Source: Pelecanus crispus
Lineage: Eukaryota; Chordata; Aves; Pelecaniformes; Pelecanidae
Length of the DNA stretch: 64,000 nucleotides
Assembly (NCBI RefSeq): GCF_030463565.1
Contig: NC_134643.1
Coordinates: forward strand, 7,114,657 to 7,178,656
Direction of reading: 5' to 3'
Below the pieces are notes generated by a model. The model saw nothing but the letters and a program-made list of their open reading frames with translations. It had not been told where the DNA came from and did no database searches. How positions within the stretch are numbered: position 1 is the first letter of the stretch; every line of letters begins with the position of its first letter. This document shows positions 51,765 to 64,000 of the stretch, piece by piece. The position numbers and the translations under genes are program-made.

Positions 51765-52364
51765 TGTCGTGGTTTAGCCTCAGCCAGCAACTAAGCACCA
51801 CGCAGCCGCTCACTCACTCCCCCTACCCTGATGGGATGGGGGGAGAATTGGAGGAGTAAGAGTGAGAAACACTCCTGGGTTAAAAACAGTTTAATAATTG
51901 AAATAAAGTAAAATAGTAATGATAATAATAACAATATAATAATGATGATAATAATGATAAAAATAATAATAATAATGGTTATGATGATAATAATAATATA
52001 CAAAGCAAGTGATGCACAATGCAACTGCTCACCACCCGCTGACCGATACCCAGACAGTTACCGAGCAGCAATCGCTGCTCCCTGGCCAACCCCCCCCAGT
52101 TTCTATACTGAGCGTGACGCCATATGGTATGGAATGGCCCTTGGGGCAGTTGGGATCAACTATTCTGGCTGTGCCCCCTCCCAGCTTCTTGTGCACCTGG
52201 CAGAGCATGGGAACCTGGAAAGTCCTTGACTAGCATAAGCAGTACTTAGCAACAACTAAAAACATCAGCGTGTTATCAACATTCTTCTCCTACTAAATCC
52301 AAAACACAGCACTATGCCTGCTACTACAAAGAAAACTAACTCTATCCCAGCTGAAACCAGGACA
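51765..52364 (-). mobile_element. Solo LTR of an avian endogenous retrovirus, in USP6NL intron
   Basis: A 600-bp element whose sense strand is minus. It starts TGTCCTGGTTTCAGCTGGG and ends in ACGACA, flanked by perfect 5-bp target-site duplications CTTTC (51760-51764 and 52365-52369). Its sequence is closely alike, end to end, to the element at 25564-26096. It shares the stretch GCTCTGCCAGGTGCACAAGA, a TATA-like TATAGAAACTGG and a polyadenylation signal ATTAAA (51895-51890). A long ATT/ATC-type microsatellite (about 51901-52000) sits between the promoter-like part and the polyadenylation signal. No gag, pol or env sequence is adjacent, so it is a solo LTR left by recombination. A 5-bp duplication fits ERVL or some ERVK-type integrases; I do not assign the class. 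Confidence 0.93.
51901..52000. repeat. ATA/ATG trinucleotide microsatellite inside LTR
   Basis: Imperfect repeats of aat, gat and atg units on the plus strand. The related LTR at 25.6 kb has only a short TATTATTATT remnant at this place, so the array accounts for much of the 67-bp length difference. Confidence 0.85.
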
Positions 52365-52369
52365 CTTTC
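52365..52369. repeat. Target-site duplication CTTTC, right copy
   Basis: Identical to 51760-51764. Together they mark the insertion boundaries of the 600-bp LTR. Confidence 0.85.
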
Positions 52370-54246
52370 CCATTATAAGCAGAAAAGGTCACATACTTCT
52401 CATTAAATTTATTAATCTAAATTTAATTTATTTGATGTTCAGTATTTACCCCCAAATAAACAAACTTTTAAATTCAGCATAAGCAAAGATCCTATTCTGT
52501 ATATATTTATTAAGCAAAAGCTCTGCTGTAAGGAGAAAAAAAAATGGCTACCCTTGCTTAAATGTTATGCAAAATAAATGATATAAAATGGCTGTCAGTA
52601 AAATAATTTTAATTCCTGCTTCTTCTTAAGACGAGAACTGTAGAGCCTTTCTCCACCATCAAAGATCATACAGGTAGCACCTCACTCTTTCTACCTATTT
52701 GTAATTAAAATTCCTTTTATGTGTCTATATGGGTTCAGAGGAGCGAATACACACAAATGTCTCTATCCCCGACACAAGTGCTGTGGTTAGAAGTGAGCTA
52801 TGGTCATTTTTACAGTCAATAGTATGAGTTCAATCTTTGATGACTGGTTCATGATAGAGATACACAGAGGAATGCCAGCAGCCAAGGTCAGTATTATTTA
52901 TTATAACACCGTAACAAACTACCATCACAGATCAGTTGCTATATAAACTAAACAAACACTTACAGTTTGTGCCAGCTAGGACATAGCAGGACAGCAGAGA
53001 AGAATACAATGACGCCATGTGTCATGACAAGGTAACTAAATAAAAAGTACCTAACAAAACCAGCCTGGTTTTGCCAAACAATTAAACTAGCCTTTTCTTG
53101 ATTTTCAAAGTCTTCACATGAGGCCAAAGTTCATATGGAAACCTACCCTTTCCTTTAGAAATACATAAGTTCAGAAACCTCAGTTTACATATAATAAACA
53201 CAGCCTACCCAGGCTTTCTATAGAAAACTCCTCCACTCTTATTTTCCCCTAGTTATCCTCTGCTCAGTTATGATCACACAATTATTTAGATACACAAACC
53301 TATGCTCTTACACTGAAGGTACTCACTGTCTACCTCGCTACAACTTAGCGAAGGAAGATACTCATGCTGAGCCTCCTCCCCAGTTACTTGTCCCCAAAGG
53401 GGAGATTCCACATGTTAAATCATTTTATAGGATTATACACCTTGCACGCTATACTCTGTGATGGAGAACACCTACACAAATGGTTGCAAGACAGTACAGC
53501 AGGTTACGTGGTGGGGTAGCACCTCAGCATTAGGCTCCAATGAGCGGCTCTTGGAATTACAAGCCTTGTGGTTTGTCCTCTCTCACTGCGGGGCCCCACT
53601 ACTCACAAATCAGGCTAAAATCTGGAGCGTGGATTTGTAGAGTTGCACTCCCCAGCAGTGCACCACTAGAAAAGCAGATATGGGGACAGAGGAATGAGTT
53701 GCATGGATGCTGTAAACGGATGATTTAACAGCTCTGCAGTATACTGTCTGCTGCACCAGCCTCTTCAAAATTGTTCTTTAGTCCTTCTGAACAGGAGTTC
53801 ACTTTCTGAACTTGCTTCAGTTTGACAAAAGGCATTTGTAGCATTTAATTCCATTTGCATCTTCAAACACAGTGTCAGGCAAAGCTGAAGATCTTGTCTT
53901 CTAAATAAAAGTGAATTTTGCCCATAATAAACATTCCTGATACTGGAACTATGTATTACAGTGCTTTCAATCTCACTAATTTTGAATGTTAAAATAGCAT
54001 GAAGTCTGAATTAAGAAACAATACTCAAAGGACATATCAAAAACTTGTCATCTAAATAATATAGAACTAGTCTCTATATGCTGCTAATCCATTTATAATC
54101 TCCAGGTGATCCATAGTAGTTATGCAATGGCATAAGAAAATGGCTCCTCCACATCTGTAAATTATTTAATTTCTGTCCTTGTATGCAATAAATGTTTTAG
54201 AAAAATTCTTTCTTTTCTTCCCTGCTTGAAATTAAACGATTCAAGC

Positions 54247-54268
54247 TATATATATATATAAAAAAAAG
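54247..54268. repeat. (TA)n microsatellite with A tail
   Basis: TATATATATATATA followed by A8 in the last USP6NL intron. Confidence 0.85.
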
Positions 54269-57216
54269 AAGACAAGTTCCTCTAGTAGCTGCAATGATTC
54301 CTTCATTTGTACAGAGATGTTAAAAGCATGAATTGATTTCCTTTCTTCCAGCTTTTACTCTAAGAAATGCATACAGAGCACTATGAGATCCTTTGAAATA
54401 TACTTGGTTGTACAATAAAGGTGGGTTTGTGTGAGTTTTTTGTTTTTTTAATTTCACACACTTAAGGTTTCTTAATTACCATTAAGCTCTAATAATACCC
54501 AAGTGAAAATACTGCAGACATTTTTATTGAATTCTATCTAGGCTGCTTTGAAGATTACTTTCTGTCATCTTTCCTTCACATTTCAGGGTAAAAGAACACA
54601 CGACAACTAGGCATATGTGGGCTGTACTGTCTAGATGATGTATACTATAACATGAATTACAGCTCTAAAATGAATATCACAGAAGTCTTACCACGTCTGT
54701 GGTGAAACTGCTAAAACTCGACATTAATTCATGTACTGAGTAACAAGCAAAGTATTCCAAGACAACAGTTGTTTAGAAGAAAACCTCTGCATTCTAATAG
54801 CATGATACCACATTTCTAGGCTGGTAATACCAGAGCTTAGTACTTTCAGGGAAAACAAAAATATGGAACAACAAGCATGTGTGGAAGGAGGGTCAGCAGG
54901 GAAAAGAAGAAATACAGCTTTAAATCCTAGCCACAGGGCTTCCATAGAACTTGCTTTAACTTGACCTTAGACAGAAACAACTGACACTGCTTGCTTAATC
55001 AACCACATCTGCATGTGAAACTTTGAGAAAGGCTGCATTGCTAGAGGTATTCCATTCAGTAATCAAAGCTACGAAGCACAGGCCTTGTTCTGGTTCAAAA
55101 GTGCTTGAGCTCTCATCACCTTCTGCCATAAAAAGCATTGGAAGGAAAGGAGTTGTGTAAGGATCTATAATGCTGCAGCACAAAGACATCCTGCAAACCG
55201 GTCACCTTCTAAAGGAAAACCAATTTGTTTTAAACTGCAAAACAGATATTTAATTCTGATTTAAGTACACAGATCATACATACACACAGAGAGCTGTCAC
55301 TTCCAGAGGAACTACCAAGTACTTTAAAAACAAATAAACACTCCTGAAGTTCAAAAAAAGTCCACAAAATTAAACAAGTAGAGGATAACTGAATCTATCA
55401 CCATGCACATTAATACAATTAGACATTCCTCAAATGCACAAAATAGCATGTAAACTACATCCATGAATGCTTTAAGTAGTCCACTATCAGCAAGAAAACC
55501 ATAATGCTGCATGCTGGCAAGAAAGACAGAAAGAAGGTAATAAAAGCAAAAAGCTGAGGAATAGAAACCACACTGCAAAAGCAAACAAAAGAAACCAAGT
55601 CACAACAAACATTTCTACTGTTAAGAGGAACACAAATAGCTCACCAGAGAAGCATGCAAAAGCACCAATTCTTACAAGCCGCATGTCTCATCTACCCCAC
55701 TCCAAATCTGCCTAAAGCCTTACGGACAGCTCTCAACCATCACCTTTACTACTTCAACTAAACTCACTGTTCAAACTCCTCAGATCTGAGCATGCAGAAA
55801 TTTTATTTGGATGTTCTTAAGGACATTCAATTGAATATCTGTTTGTGATGTTGATCCAAAGTCTGAGTTAATTCACTTTCTGGACATACCTGTCTGACTG
55901 AGGAAGGGAGAAACATTTGAATTCTACAAAAAGTATTTCTGGGACAAGTGCTTTTCTACACAATCTCTGATGTTTACACACAAGGTTTAAAAGCATTTTA
56001 AAACTAGAAGTTAAGAAAAAGCTGTCCAGTTCAGCCAAGATTGTTTTAGAGCGACCACTACAGTCATTGAATGTGCCTTTGTCTTCTGAAGCAAACAGGC
56101 AATCAGATTTTTTTCCCAGGTTGCCAGTATTTGCATGAGATGCAGGACTGGGTAACTCTCACCCTTCTCTTCCCCTCTTCCTTCAACAGAACAGGTTCCT
56201 AGACAGAGTTTAGTCACTGGCTTTTCTCAAAGACAAACATAACAGCTTATATCAGAATTTACAGAGCTGGGACTATAGGATTTTCTATTTTCCCTTTAAA
56301 AGAAAGGTAGTGATTTAGTTGGCTTGTATGCAGTGTGGCATAAAATAAGCAAACAAGGAAAACAGGGTGAAAAATGGGTGAGGAAGGAGAGAAATGGAAG
56401 TAGAGGGAGACAAATTAAGCAAAACAAGAACAATCAGGTGCTTGTTTGCTGCTGGTAAACATTTTACCTGACATGAAAAGCAGCAAAGCAAACCAAACAT
56501 GAGCAGGTCTGACTGTTCCCCAAAAGATAAGAAATTCAAGCCATATTAAAGAAAGTTTTAGTCTACTGACTTCTTCCTGCTCTAACAAGTCTTGGTCACC
56601 ACCCAGTGGAAGTCGATCTCAACTACAAGACTTTTACAGATAATTGCTTCAGGAGGCACTAACAGCCTCATGCTTTGAATTGCAGACATGTAATTGGAGT
56701 AAAGTGCTTTAAGTGCTCTCTCCGGTGAATAACAGTCTAGTCCTTAATTTCAGCACCAGAATACATGCACTTTGACTGTTCTAACACAATTTTCAAGGAT
56801 GGTAATGGTCATAAAAACAACTCTTAAAATGACATCTTGATATTTTGTGTTTATTTTCCATCAGTGACATCCCATCTTACTTTTTCAGTTTACAAGTCCA
56901 AGAGAATTTTAAAGAAATTTCAAGTGCCTGCACTAGAAGCTGAAGCTGCTGTCTGAAAGTCAACCTCTGCTCCTCCTCCTTTACATGCCATCAATGGCAA
57001 AGGAGTTACTAAAATGAAATATTGCCTGACAACTTGAAGGTAGAACAAAATAAACTGTTTGCCTTTCTGCTGCTATGTCACTTTTGTAGTACTGACAGTA
57101 AGGAAAACTTACTTTATAAACATCTGCATTTAGATAAACAATAGAAACATTAACAAATTTGGTCATCAACCAGAAGATACAGGTGGCCAGCTGTATGTCT
57201 GTGAGCTGCCTTTGCC

Positions 57217-57233
57217 AAAAAAAAAAAAAAAAA
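57217..57233. repeat. Poly(A) tract, 17 bp
   Basis: Uninterrupted A run in the last USP6NL intron. Confidence 0.9.
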
Positions 57234-60200
57234 GTCTAAAATTAACCACTTTGCTTTACATCCCTAATTCCACATTTCTTCCAGAAAGTACACTTTCTTA
57301 AAAAGTCAGTTTAAAATAGGAATATGAACAATGACCAACATAACTATCTGGATGGTATTTTTAAAAAGCATGCAAGTTTTAAACAGTAAAGATTTTTAAA
57401 TGATGCAAAGCCAATGTCTAAAACTGCTGAAAATAATATACTAATTATATTAGTATAATTCCCTATATTAATTTTCTTCACAATATTGTAAAGTAGTTGT
57501 ATCACACAAGAAACAAGGCAGAAAACTTAGTTTAGTTGATTAAAACATGAAGTGCATTGTATGAAATAGCTACTTGTGTATTCTTCAAGCACAAGTGAAA
57601 AATCCAAAATTCCTCTGAAACAAAACACAACCAAAAGAGAGACACCATCAGAAACAGGAAAGTCAAACTGACTTACATATTTCTATCGTTCTGGCTGTCA
57701 AAAGGCGCATTAACAGCAGAGAATAGACATTATTTAATAGATTATCAAACATAGTATATAATTCTGCACTGTCACTGATGTGTATTTAAGAGACAGATAT
57801 CTGAATAAAAGATATTGATAATAAGTTTAATACAATATACCTTTAAAGATAGATAGCAGATAAACATTTAAAAATTTATGGTAAACTCAAGATTCAAACT
57901 TTGGTAGTTTTCTCTGAATACAGCAAAGGCTGGGAGAACTAGAAGAACTGAGTCAGAGTTTAAAGCTGGTGTTACCACGTACAAATATAGTTAAGATGAT
58001 CACAAGGACGAGGGCAGATTCCACATTTGCCAATATTGCTTTAAAGTTAAGGTAAAAGACCGTTACTTCTGATTTAAGGCCTCCTCAGCTGCTGTAAGGT
58101 CTATTAAACTTTCAGTCATTAAAAAAATCCAACCCAGGATACCTCTGCCCTGCCTTTTCAGGACACCTTATATCAAAACACAGGTGAGAAATTGTCTGAA
58201 GAACAGACCTAAAAGCCTTCAGCCTTGAAGGCAGGCCTGACTGTCTCATTTATGAAGCACTACATTAATAAACTATTTTCAGCCACATATTTTTAAGTAG
58301 AATATAAAACTGTCACTGGTAAGCACTTTTGTTTATTAAAAGTCAGACACTATTAAAAAAGATATGTATTAATATATAAATACTGTTTATTAAGCATTGC
58401 ATTATTTACGTAGCCCTACAGGAATAACTTAAAGCTGGAAATTCTATCTGTATCTTGTCAGCATTTAAAGAATTTTGCTGCTGTTTTAAATAACAGCCAA
58501 GGAAACAATCTGCATCAAGAAATTTTGGAAATCTGTGGTGTATACCAAGAAAATTCCTTTCACTACGCTCTAGACATCATCCTTGAATTAAGGAAGAGAT
58601 TGTCCGCTCTGCGTCAGATCTGGCTCCTTGAGAAGATGTGAGCACGAGTCATACAGATTTAGATGAGTGTGCTGTTCAAGAACCTGCCATGGTGTGCACA
58701 CCCTTCGTAATGTTCCAGGCAATCCAGAAAATACCAATTGCCTTTTTTACTAAATTTGCTTGAGGATAGTGTCAGAGGAGGAGTACCTCAAAGGACAGTT
58801 TCCACTGTATAGCTGTCACAGCCTGCCTCTCCGAGGTCTTGATAACCAAGCAGCTTGCCAAAAAGTGTGCTTATCCATACAGTTTAGTGTCTCCACAGAG
58901 AGACAGTCCGATGACAGTAAGATTTTGTAGGGAGACGGCATCTCCACCGGAACAGGGATGCCTACCTTGGGTTTTGAGAACAGCACTTAAATTGCAAGCC
59001 GTCCTCTGAAGGTTGTAGTTCCTAACTACAGGCTATCCTATACTGCCAGCAGTTAGACTAGAAATTACCAAAAGAGGAATCAAAATCCATGGTCTGCTTT
59101 ATGCAAAATAGCCCTAGTACTGGCAAAAGCATTTCACTGACATCCAAAATTAGCACTATCCCCTTAACGTCCATGTTGTGGCTGAGCACTTTAAGGGTTT
59201 TATCAGTGAGAAGCATTAAATGAAGTCCCTTCCTCTCTGCTCTGAAGGGAACAAGGAGCTCCTTAATTCAGTGGGAGAAGCCATGGAGGAAGCAAGCCAG
59301 AGAAAGCTACATCAGACATAAGCAGACATCTACTTTAAAGTAACGCAAAAGTTACTACCTCTTTTAATATCCTACTGCAGCTTACCCTACTAGGGCAGGA
59401 AAATCTATACAGCCTAACAAAGGATGCCAGATGGAAAATTCCACTGAGCTTAATTAGCTCACTGCTATTCCTGGATGACTGATATTGATGCAACTGTAAG
59501 ATGGAGATTTTTTTTCTTTTTCCTAACATGCATTTTTACTTTAGTTCTTAAAGGTGTAATTTTTGCTCAATGAATAAAAAAAAAAGTACAAGATAGGAAG
59601 TGGTGCTTTGATTTCAGCTGAGAAAACTAAAATAAACGCTATTTTCTCAGGCTACAGTGGATACTTATATGAACAGTCTGGTATTTTTTGTGTGTATTAC
59701 TGCATGCCATATAATGTTTTCATAAGTTTTACATGAAATTCAAAGAAAAATAGTAAAAATAGACTGAAGGTAGTAAAGATAGTAGAGTCAGACAGACACA
59801 TGAGCAAAGCTGAATGTCTAGAGAATGCTGAGAACCTGTAGAAAAATATTATTGCCTGAAGACAGTGATTAGTAAAACCAAAATGAACATCAAAGTGGGA
59901 AAAGAAAAAAAAATAAATCAAAGCCTTGTGAAATTAATATGAAGAACAAATGAGGCAGCCTCACTCAACTACAGATAACAGCAGACAAATCAGCTAGATT
60001 CCCAAGGATTAGGATGAAGGCATTTTATATTTATTTTGTGAAAGGTTAAGTAATGCTCCCATTTACCCCTGGCAAAAATATACCACACAGAGAGGCTTTC
60101 CCAGGCTACTTTGAAATTAAAAAGAGAAAAGCTCAATTCCTCATCCAGCACCAAAATACACTTCACTTTGGCTTTGCTTTTCCTATTTCAATATTAAACC

Positions 60201-60407
60201 TCCCTCGTTCAGAAGGATACATTCACTACCCCTTGCTGTTGGTCTCCACAAGAAGACTCCCTGTGTCTCACACTTTCTGTTACTGCATTGCAAGGTGGAT
60301 GGCTCTTATGTCACCTAAAGCCTCCTTTATTTTTCTCTGAAAATCCAGAATATTCTCAAACAAAATTTCACTTGAAGGCATTTTACATTCTCCCAAAAGA
60401 AAAGCCT

Positions 60408-60451
60408 TAAAACATAAGTTAGAACTGACTTAAACATAAGTTAGAACTGAC
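60408..60451. repeat. 22-bp tandem duplication
   Basis: AACATAAGTTAGAACTGAC starts at 60411 and again at 60433. Two near-perfect copies. Confidence 0.85.
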
Positions 60452-62267
60452 CTTCTGCTTTCAGTTTTTTTCCATCAAGAAAATTTGCTGTAAATTCTGT
60501 ATTTTTCACAGAAACTCTCAATACAAGTAACTTGCACGTGATTTTCTAGGCTGGAAGATTAAATTCATCACATAGCAAACTACAAAAATCTTTCCCAACT
60601 CTTCAGCTACCACAGTTTCAAGTGGAAACTAGAAGCTTCTCACTGCTGAAATTTACTTTACCACATCCATGAAAAATCAACTCATCTACAAACACTTAAA
60701 GTTTTTTGGGGTAACCCCCTCACCATTCAAATATAATCAGGGAGAACTCCGTATTTAAAATTTAACAGAAAGCACTCCCATGATCTATCTTCCTTTAACA
60801 CGATGGATTGGAATTGATGCGAAAGACTAAGTTGCTCATTGCCATATTTGCTCACATCTAGTCACCATGACCAAGTGTCAGCTGCGACAAGATGTCTGAC
60901 AACGCACACAGCTGAAGAGTAGTGCTGAAAAGAGCAACTTGCTCTGAAGAGTGAGTCAAGACTGAAAGCTAGCTTGTGGAAAAAGGATGGAGGAGGCAGG
61001 ATGGGGAGGCTGTGATCAGAACGGGGAAGAAGCAGTGCACGCAGTCCCATGGAGAACTGCAGACCCGCACAACACCGTCTGTGCCTGAGAAGGACCAAGA
61101 AGACCGAGCAGACGAAAAGACAAGAGCAGGAACTAGACTTAGAGCTATTGTGCATGGAAGAAAGCGTGCTGGAGAGATGTTCTAGAAAGTCAGAGAGGGC
61201 AAAACACAGGAATAGGGAGCAAGAGAAACGGGAAACTCCGACAAGAAGCCAAGACAATGGGAAACAAATGTACAGAAAGTGTTTCTACTCCAGAGGGACA
61301 GATCTGCTGAAGAGCCAGATGCAACAGGTACCTATCCATGATGAGTAGTCCTGAAACAGCCTAATACTACATGCAATAAATAAGGTCTCTAGAAACAGAA
61401 AAATGAAGTTCATTAATGACAGAGCTTCAGGAAAAAATTATCACAACAATGCTACATAGGGAACCTTTATTCTGACACTTCTTAACTTCTGAAAGCTAAC
61501 CACAGCAACTTAATAAAGTTAGTTTAAGGTAATTTCTGCCAGATTTTTAAAAACATATATTCTTTCTCACATACTGTTTTACAACTAGCAAGGATAAAGA
61601 AAAAGGACTCTGAATAATCACAAAAAAATTTCTAATTAAAGATTGTGGAAGTAGGGATAGAAAAGATAACAGAATCTTAATACAGGAAGAAGAGATCCTA
61701 TATACATTTCGTAAGTAGTGCCCCACGAAACCACCATCTCCGCACTGCAACCAAAAAGAACAAACACAAAGGCTGAGAAGAAACAAAGAAAATAATTCAG
61801 CTAAACACCTAGAAGGTCTATTACCTGCAGACAATTAAAAATCTGGATTTGACTAACAGAAGAAGCTATGTGACCTCAAGTGTGTTCCATAGCTAATCAA
61901 GCTACAAAACAGTCTGGATTCTCAGACACCGCTGTTGCTTCAAATAATTTGAAGGCCTGACATTTAATCTTCTATCTTAAAGATTTTATAAATTCAAGTT
62001 AATAAAATTATCAGAACAGGGGATGTTTTAAAGTGCTTTGCCATTAACTTACAACCAGTAAACGAAACACCAAAAAAAGAGCAAACTCATGAAGTGTGTT
62101 GATTTTAAACTGTAAAATATTTTGGGGGAAAAAAAATCCTAAAACCTATGCAGTGATGAAGAGATAAATATTTGCACAATTTTTAACAGCATGAATTAAC
62201 ACTTTAAAAATGGACAACATGTGAATAACTCCAAATATCTAAATCTGCATATGTACAAGTTTCTTAC

Positions 62268-62420
62268 CAGCTACTGGTAAATCCAGCTTTGCTCGTTTCA
62301 ATTCTGATATAGAATTTTGGAGCTGGTCTATTACAAAGTCATCTTCATAGAAGAAATCCTTGGCTAAAGACTCCTGCAGAAATTCTACAAGCTCTTCCAT
62401 TTGTAATTTCATCAGATGCT
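62268..62420 (-). CDS. USP6NL: USP6NL penultimate coding exon, end of TBC domain
   Basis: A 153-bp internal exon encoding 50 complete residues that begin [18 protein letters not shown], continue with [14 protein letters not shown] and end [11 protein letters not shown]. This is the last helical part of the TBC (Tre-2/Bub2/Cdc16) RabGAP domain of USP6NL and the linker after it. The 3' splice site is tatatag at 62427-62421. The donor is CTG/GTAAG, with GT at 62267-62266. The exon starts at codon position 2 and ends at codon position 1, which joins in phase with the split Gly codon of the terminal exon. The catalytic Arg and Gln fingers of the TBC domain lie in earlier exons outside the window, so GAP activity cannot be judged here. 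It is too short and flanked by in-frame stops, so it would be missed by a simple open-frame search. Confidence 0.95.
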
Positions 62421-64000
62421 CTATATAAGAAGAAAATATTATGCATTAAAATATCTTTATTATGAACATTGGAAGATGTACTTTAGACATTAGATGCTTT
62501 TGTTTTCAAAGCAGAATGAAAAACACTTATTAATTAAGCAGATAACAGAATTCTACACCAGAAATCTGTAAAATGCATTAAAAATTCACTTCCAAATCAG
62601 CATGGAAATGCTTCCTACTTATCATTCTCTACTTAGGACAATGTTTTCCAAGACATGACATCTTCAGAAAACTACAAGTCATCCTCCTTCAGCCTTCTTA
62701 TGTCCAACAGCTTCCGGTCTTTTTTTTTCAGCCTGCACCCTCAACTTACAAAACAGTGCTGTAGATCTGTACAATATACATCATCTCTCTTATTAAGAGC
62801 TTTGAAGAGCAGTAAAACATTTTAAAAAATTATATTTACAGTATTCTCATTCACAACTGAATTAACTTCTGATGAAATGATGATGCCAGTTCACACTTCA
62901 GAACCATTGCTTCAGGCTCTCTGAAAATTCAGGTACTTTTTGTTACTTCAATCAAATCCAGGTCATATTTTGAAAGTCATTTTACAGTTATCACATTATT
63001 TTTCTTTTCCTTTTTACACAGCAGTAAGGCCATGTTTCCCACACAAACCTATTTGCCTTGCAAGGCTGCAACTGCATTCCTATGTAGCTTCTTTAAGCAT
63101 ATGTATGCCATCAAAAGTTCCAGAATGTACAATTTCTATACAGAAACCATAAAAAATGTTTTTTGCACTGTAATAAAAATGCTCTTAGCATGTATTCCAC
63201 AATGGCACTTTGACTGGATAGCTATACCACCAATGTTTTTAAGGGTAGACAAGAGACTGGAAAACAAATCAGAATCTGTCTTCTGCCACCTTCTCTGCCA
63301 GTCCTCTAACCTCTTCTCTGTTGCCGTAAGGTACTCTTGGCGTTTTGATCACGGAGAAAGTTGCTAAGGACTTGCTAAGCAAGCAGACCTGCACTCGAAC
63401 TTTTTCCTCAGGTCTTCTGACAAAAAGAGTGGTCAATAAAAAAAGATTTTCAAGTAGATGTCTATTTGCAAATAAAGAAGATAAACCAAAATGTTAAGCC
63501 TAACGATTTGCCTCTAAATGTTTAGCTTTCTTAAGTACAATATTCAAAAAAGTAACCTTTTTCATTTTTCAAAGTGGTTTACAAACAAACTAACAAATAC
63601 ACCCCAGTGAGATAGTAAGGTTGTATCACCACAGTTCAAGGAGGGTAAACTAGCAAGCAAATTGAGACATCAATTCTGCAGAGCTCCATGCAGACCTCTG
63701 AATTTACATGGCGTTAAATGACTTCACTAAGAAAGCCGAAGTCCCAGAGTAAGACTGTATCAAACTCAAGCTACAAGGTATCATCCTGAGAAATGCTCAA
63801 GTATATTTAGAAGCTAACATCCATCCTCAAAAGCTGTTTGGATCCTTTGGAACTTAAGGTGCTAAATCACTTTGGGGAACCAGGCATAGATGCTATGGAC
63901 AATTCTTCTGTTCAAAATCTCAAATTTTACTTTACCCAAAGGTAAGAGATGGAAGAGAAGGCCATCCAGGCAGACTACAGAAATCCTGAATTTTAATTAC
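62421..64000 (-). other. USP6NL: Part of upstream USP6NL intron
   Basis: AT-rich sequence upstream of the exon ending at 62420, on the transcribed minus strand. I looked for the preceding TBC-domain coding segment and did not find it, so the next upstream exon lies beyond 64000. No repeat or RNA gene is recognisable. Confidence 0.8.

Larger units (their letters stand above)
50719..62267 (-). other. USP6NL: Last intron of USP6NL (11,549 bp)
   Basis: Bounded by GT at 62267-62266 and AG at 50720-50719 on the minus strand. AT-rich. It contains one recognisable mobile element, the solo LTR at 51765-52364, plus simple repeats near 54.25 kb and 57.22 kb, a 22-bp tandem duplication at 60.4 kb and a more GC-rich patch at about 60.95-61.27 kb. 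I found no further exon matching USP6NL, and no tRNA or other RNA gene that I could recognise. Confidence 0.9.

Noticed and set aside
1..64000. CRISPR arrays, tRNA or rRNA genes, bacterial operons
   Set aside because: No spaced direct-repeat array, no cloverleaf with A and B boxes that I could recognise, and the sequence is clearly vertebrate.

Overview
The window is vertebrate genomic DNA and most probably avian. Three lines of evidence support a bird: CR1-type LINE 3' ends, solo LTRs of families that are common in bird genomes, and the carboxy-terminal coding exons of a vertebrate RN-tre/USP6NL orthologue. There is no sign of prokaryotic gene organisation. The species cannot be fixed from sequence alone; the LTR families suggest a neoavian bird, from remembered resemblance.

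Layout. Positions 1 to about 45,200 hold no gene that I can support. This is intergenic sequence with scattered repeats: a CR1 3' end (2,865-3,469), an old interspersed-repeat relic (about 5,390-6,010), a 1,175-bp solo LTR (17,975-19,149), a second, older CR1 piece (about 19,640-20,062), two MIR/CORE-SINE-like relics (24,160-24,275 and 32,780-32,945), a 533-bp solo LTR (25,564-26,096), and many microsatellites. Three GC- or CpG-rich patches (about 10.62-10.78, 20.96-21.29 and 22.32-22.89 kb) stand out from the AT-rich background. In human the order is CELF2 - USP6NL - ECHDC3, with CELF2 and USP6NL tail to tail. By inference the left part is the intergenic space facing the 3' end of CELF2, but no CELF2 exon was found.

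Positions about 45,260 to 64,000 belong to USP6NL on the minus strand: a long 3'UTR, the terminal coding exon (49,283-50,718), an 11,549-bp intron, the preceding exon (62,268-62,420, end of the TBC RabGAP domain), and part of the next intron. Upstream exons lie beyond 64,000. A 600-bp solo LTR (51,765-52,364) sits in the last intron in the same orientation as the gene and carries its own polyadenylation signal.

All three solo LTRs have perfect 5-bp target-site duplications. Long open frames elsewhere in the window look like chance frames in GC-rich or repetitive DNA. I see no previously undescribed biological system. The best leads are the sense-oriented intronic LTR, the CpG-rich patches that could be unannotated RNA promoters, and a perfect 13-bp-arm hairpin at 42.37 kb.
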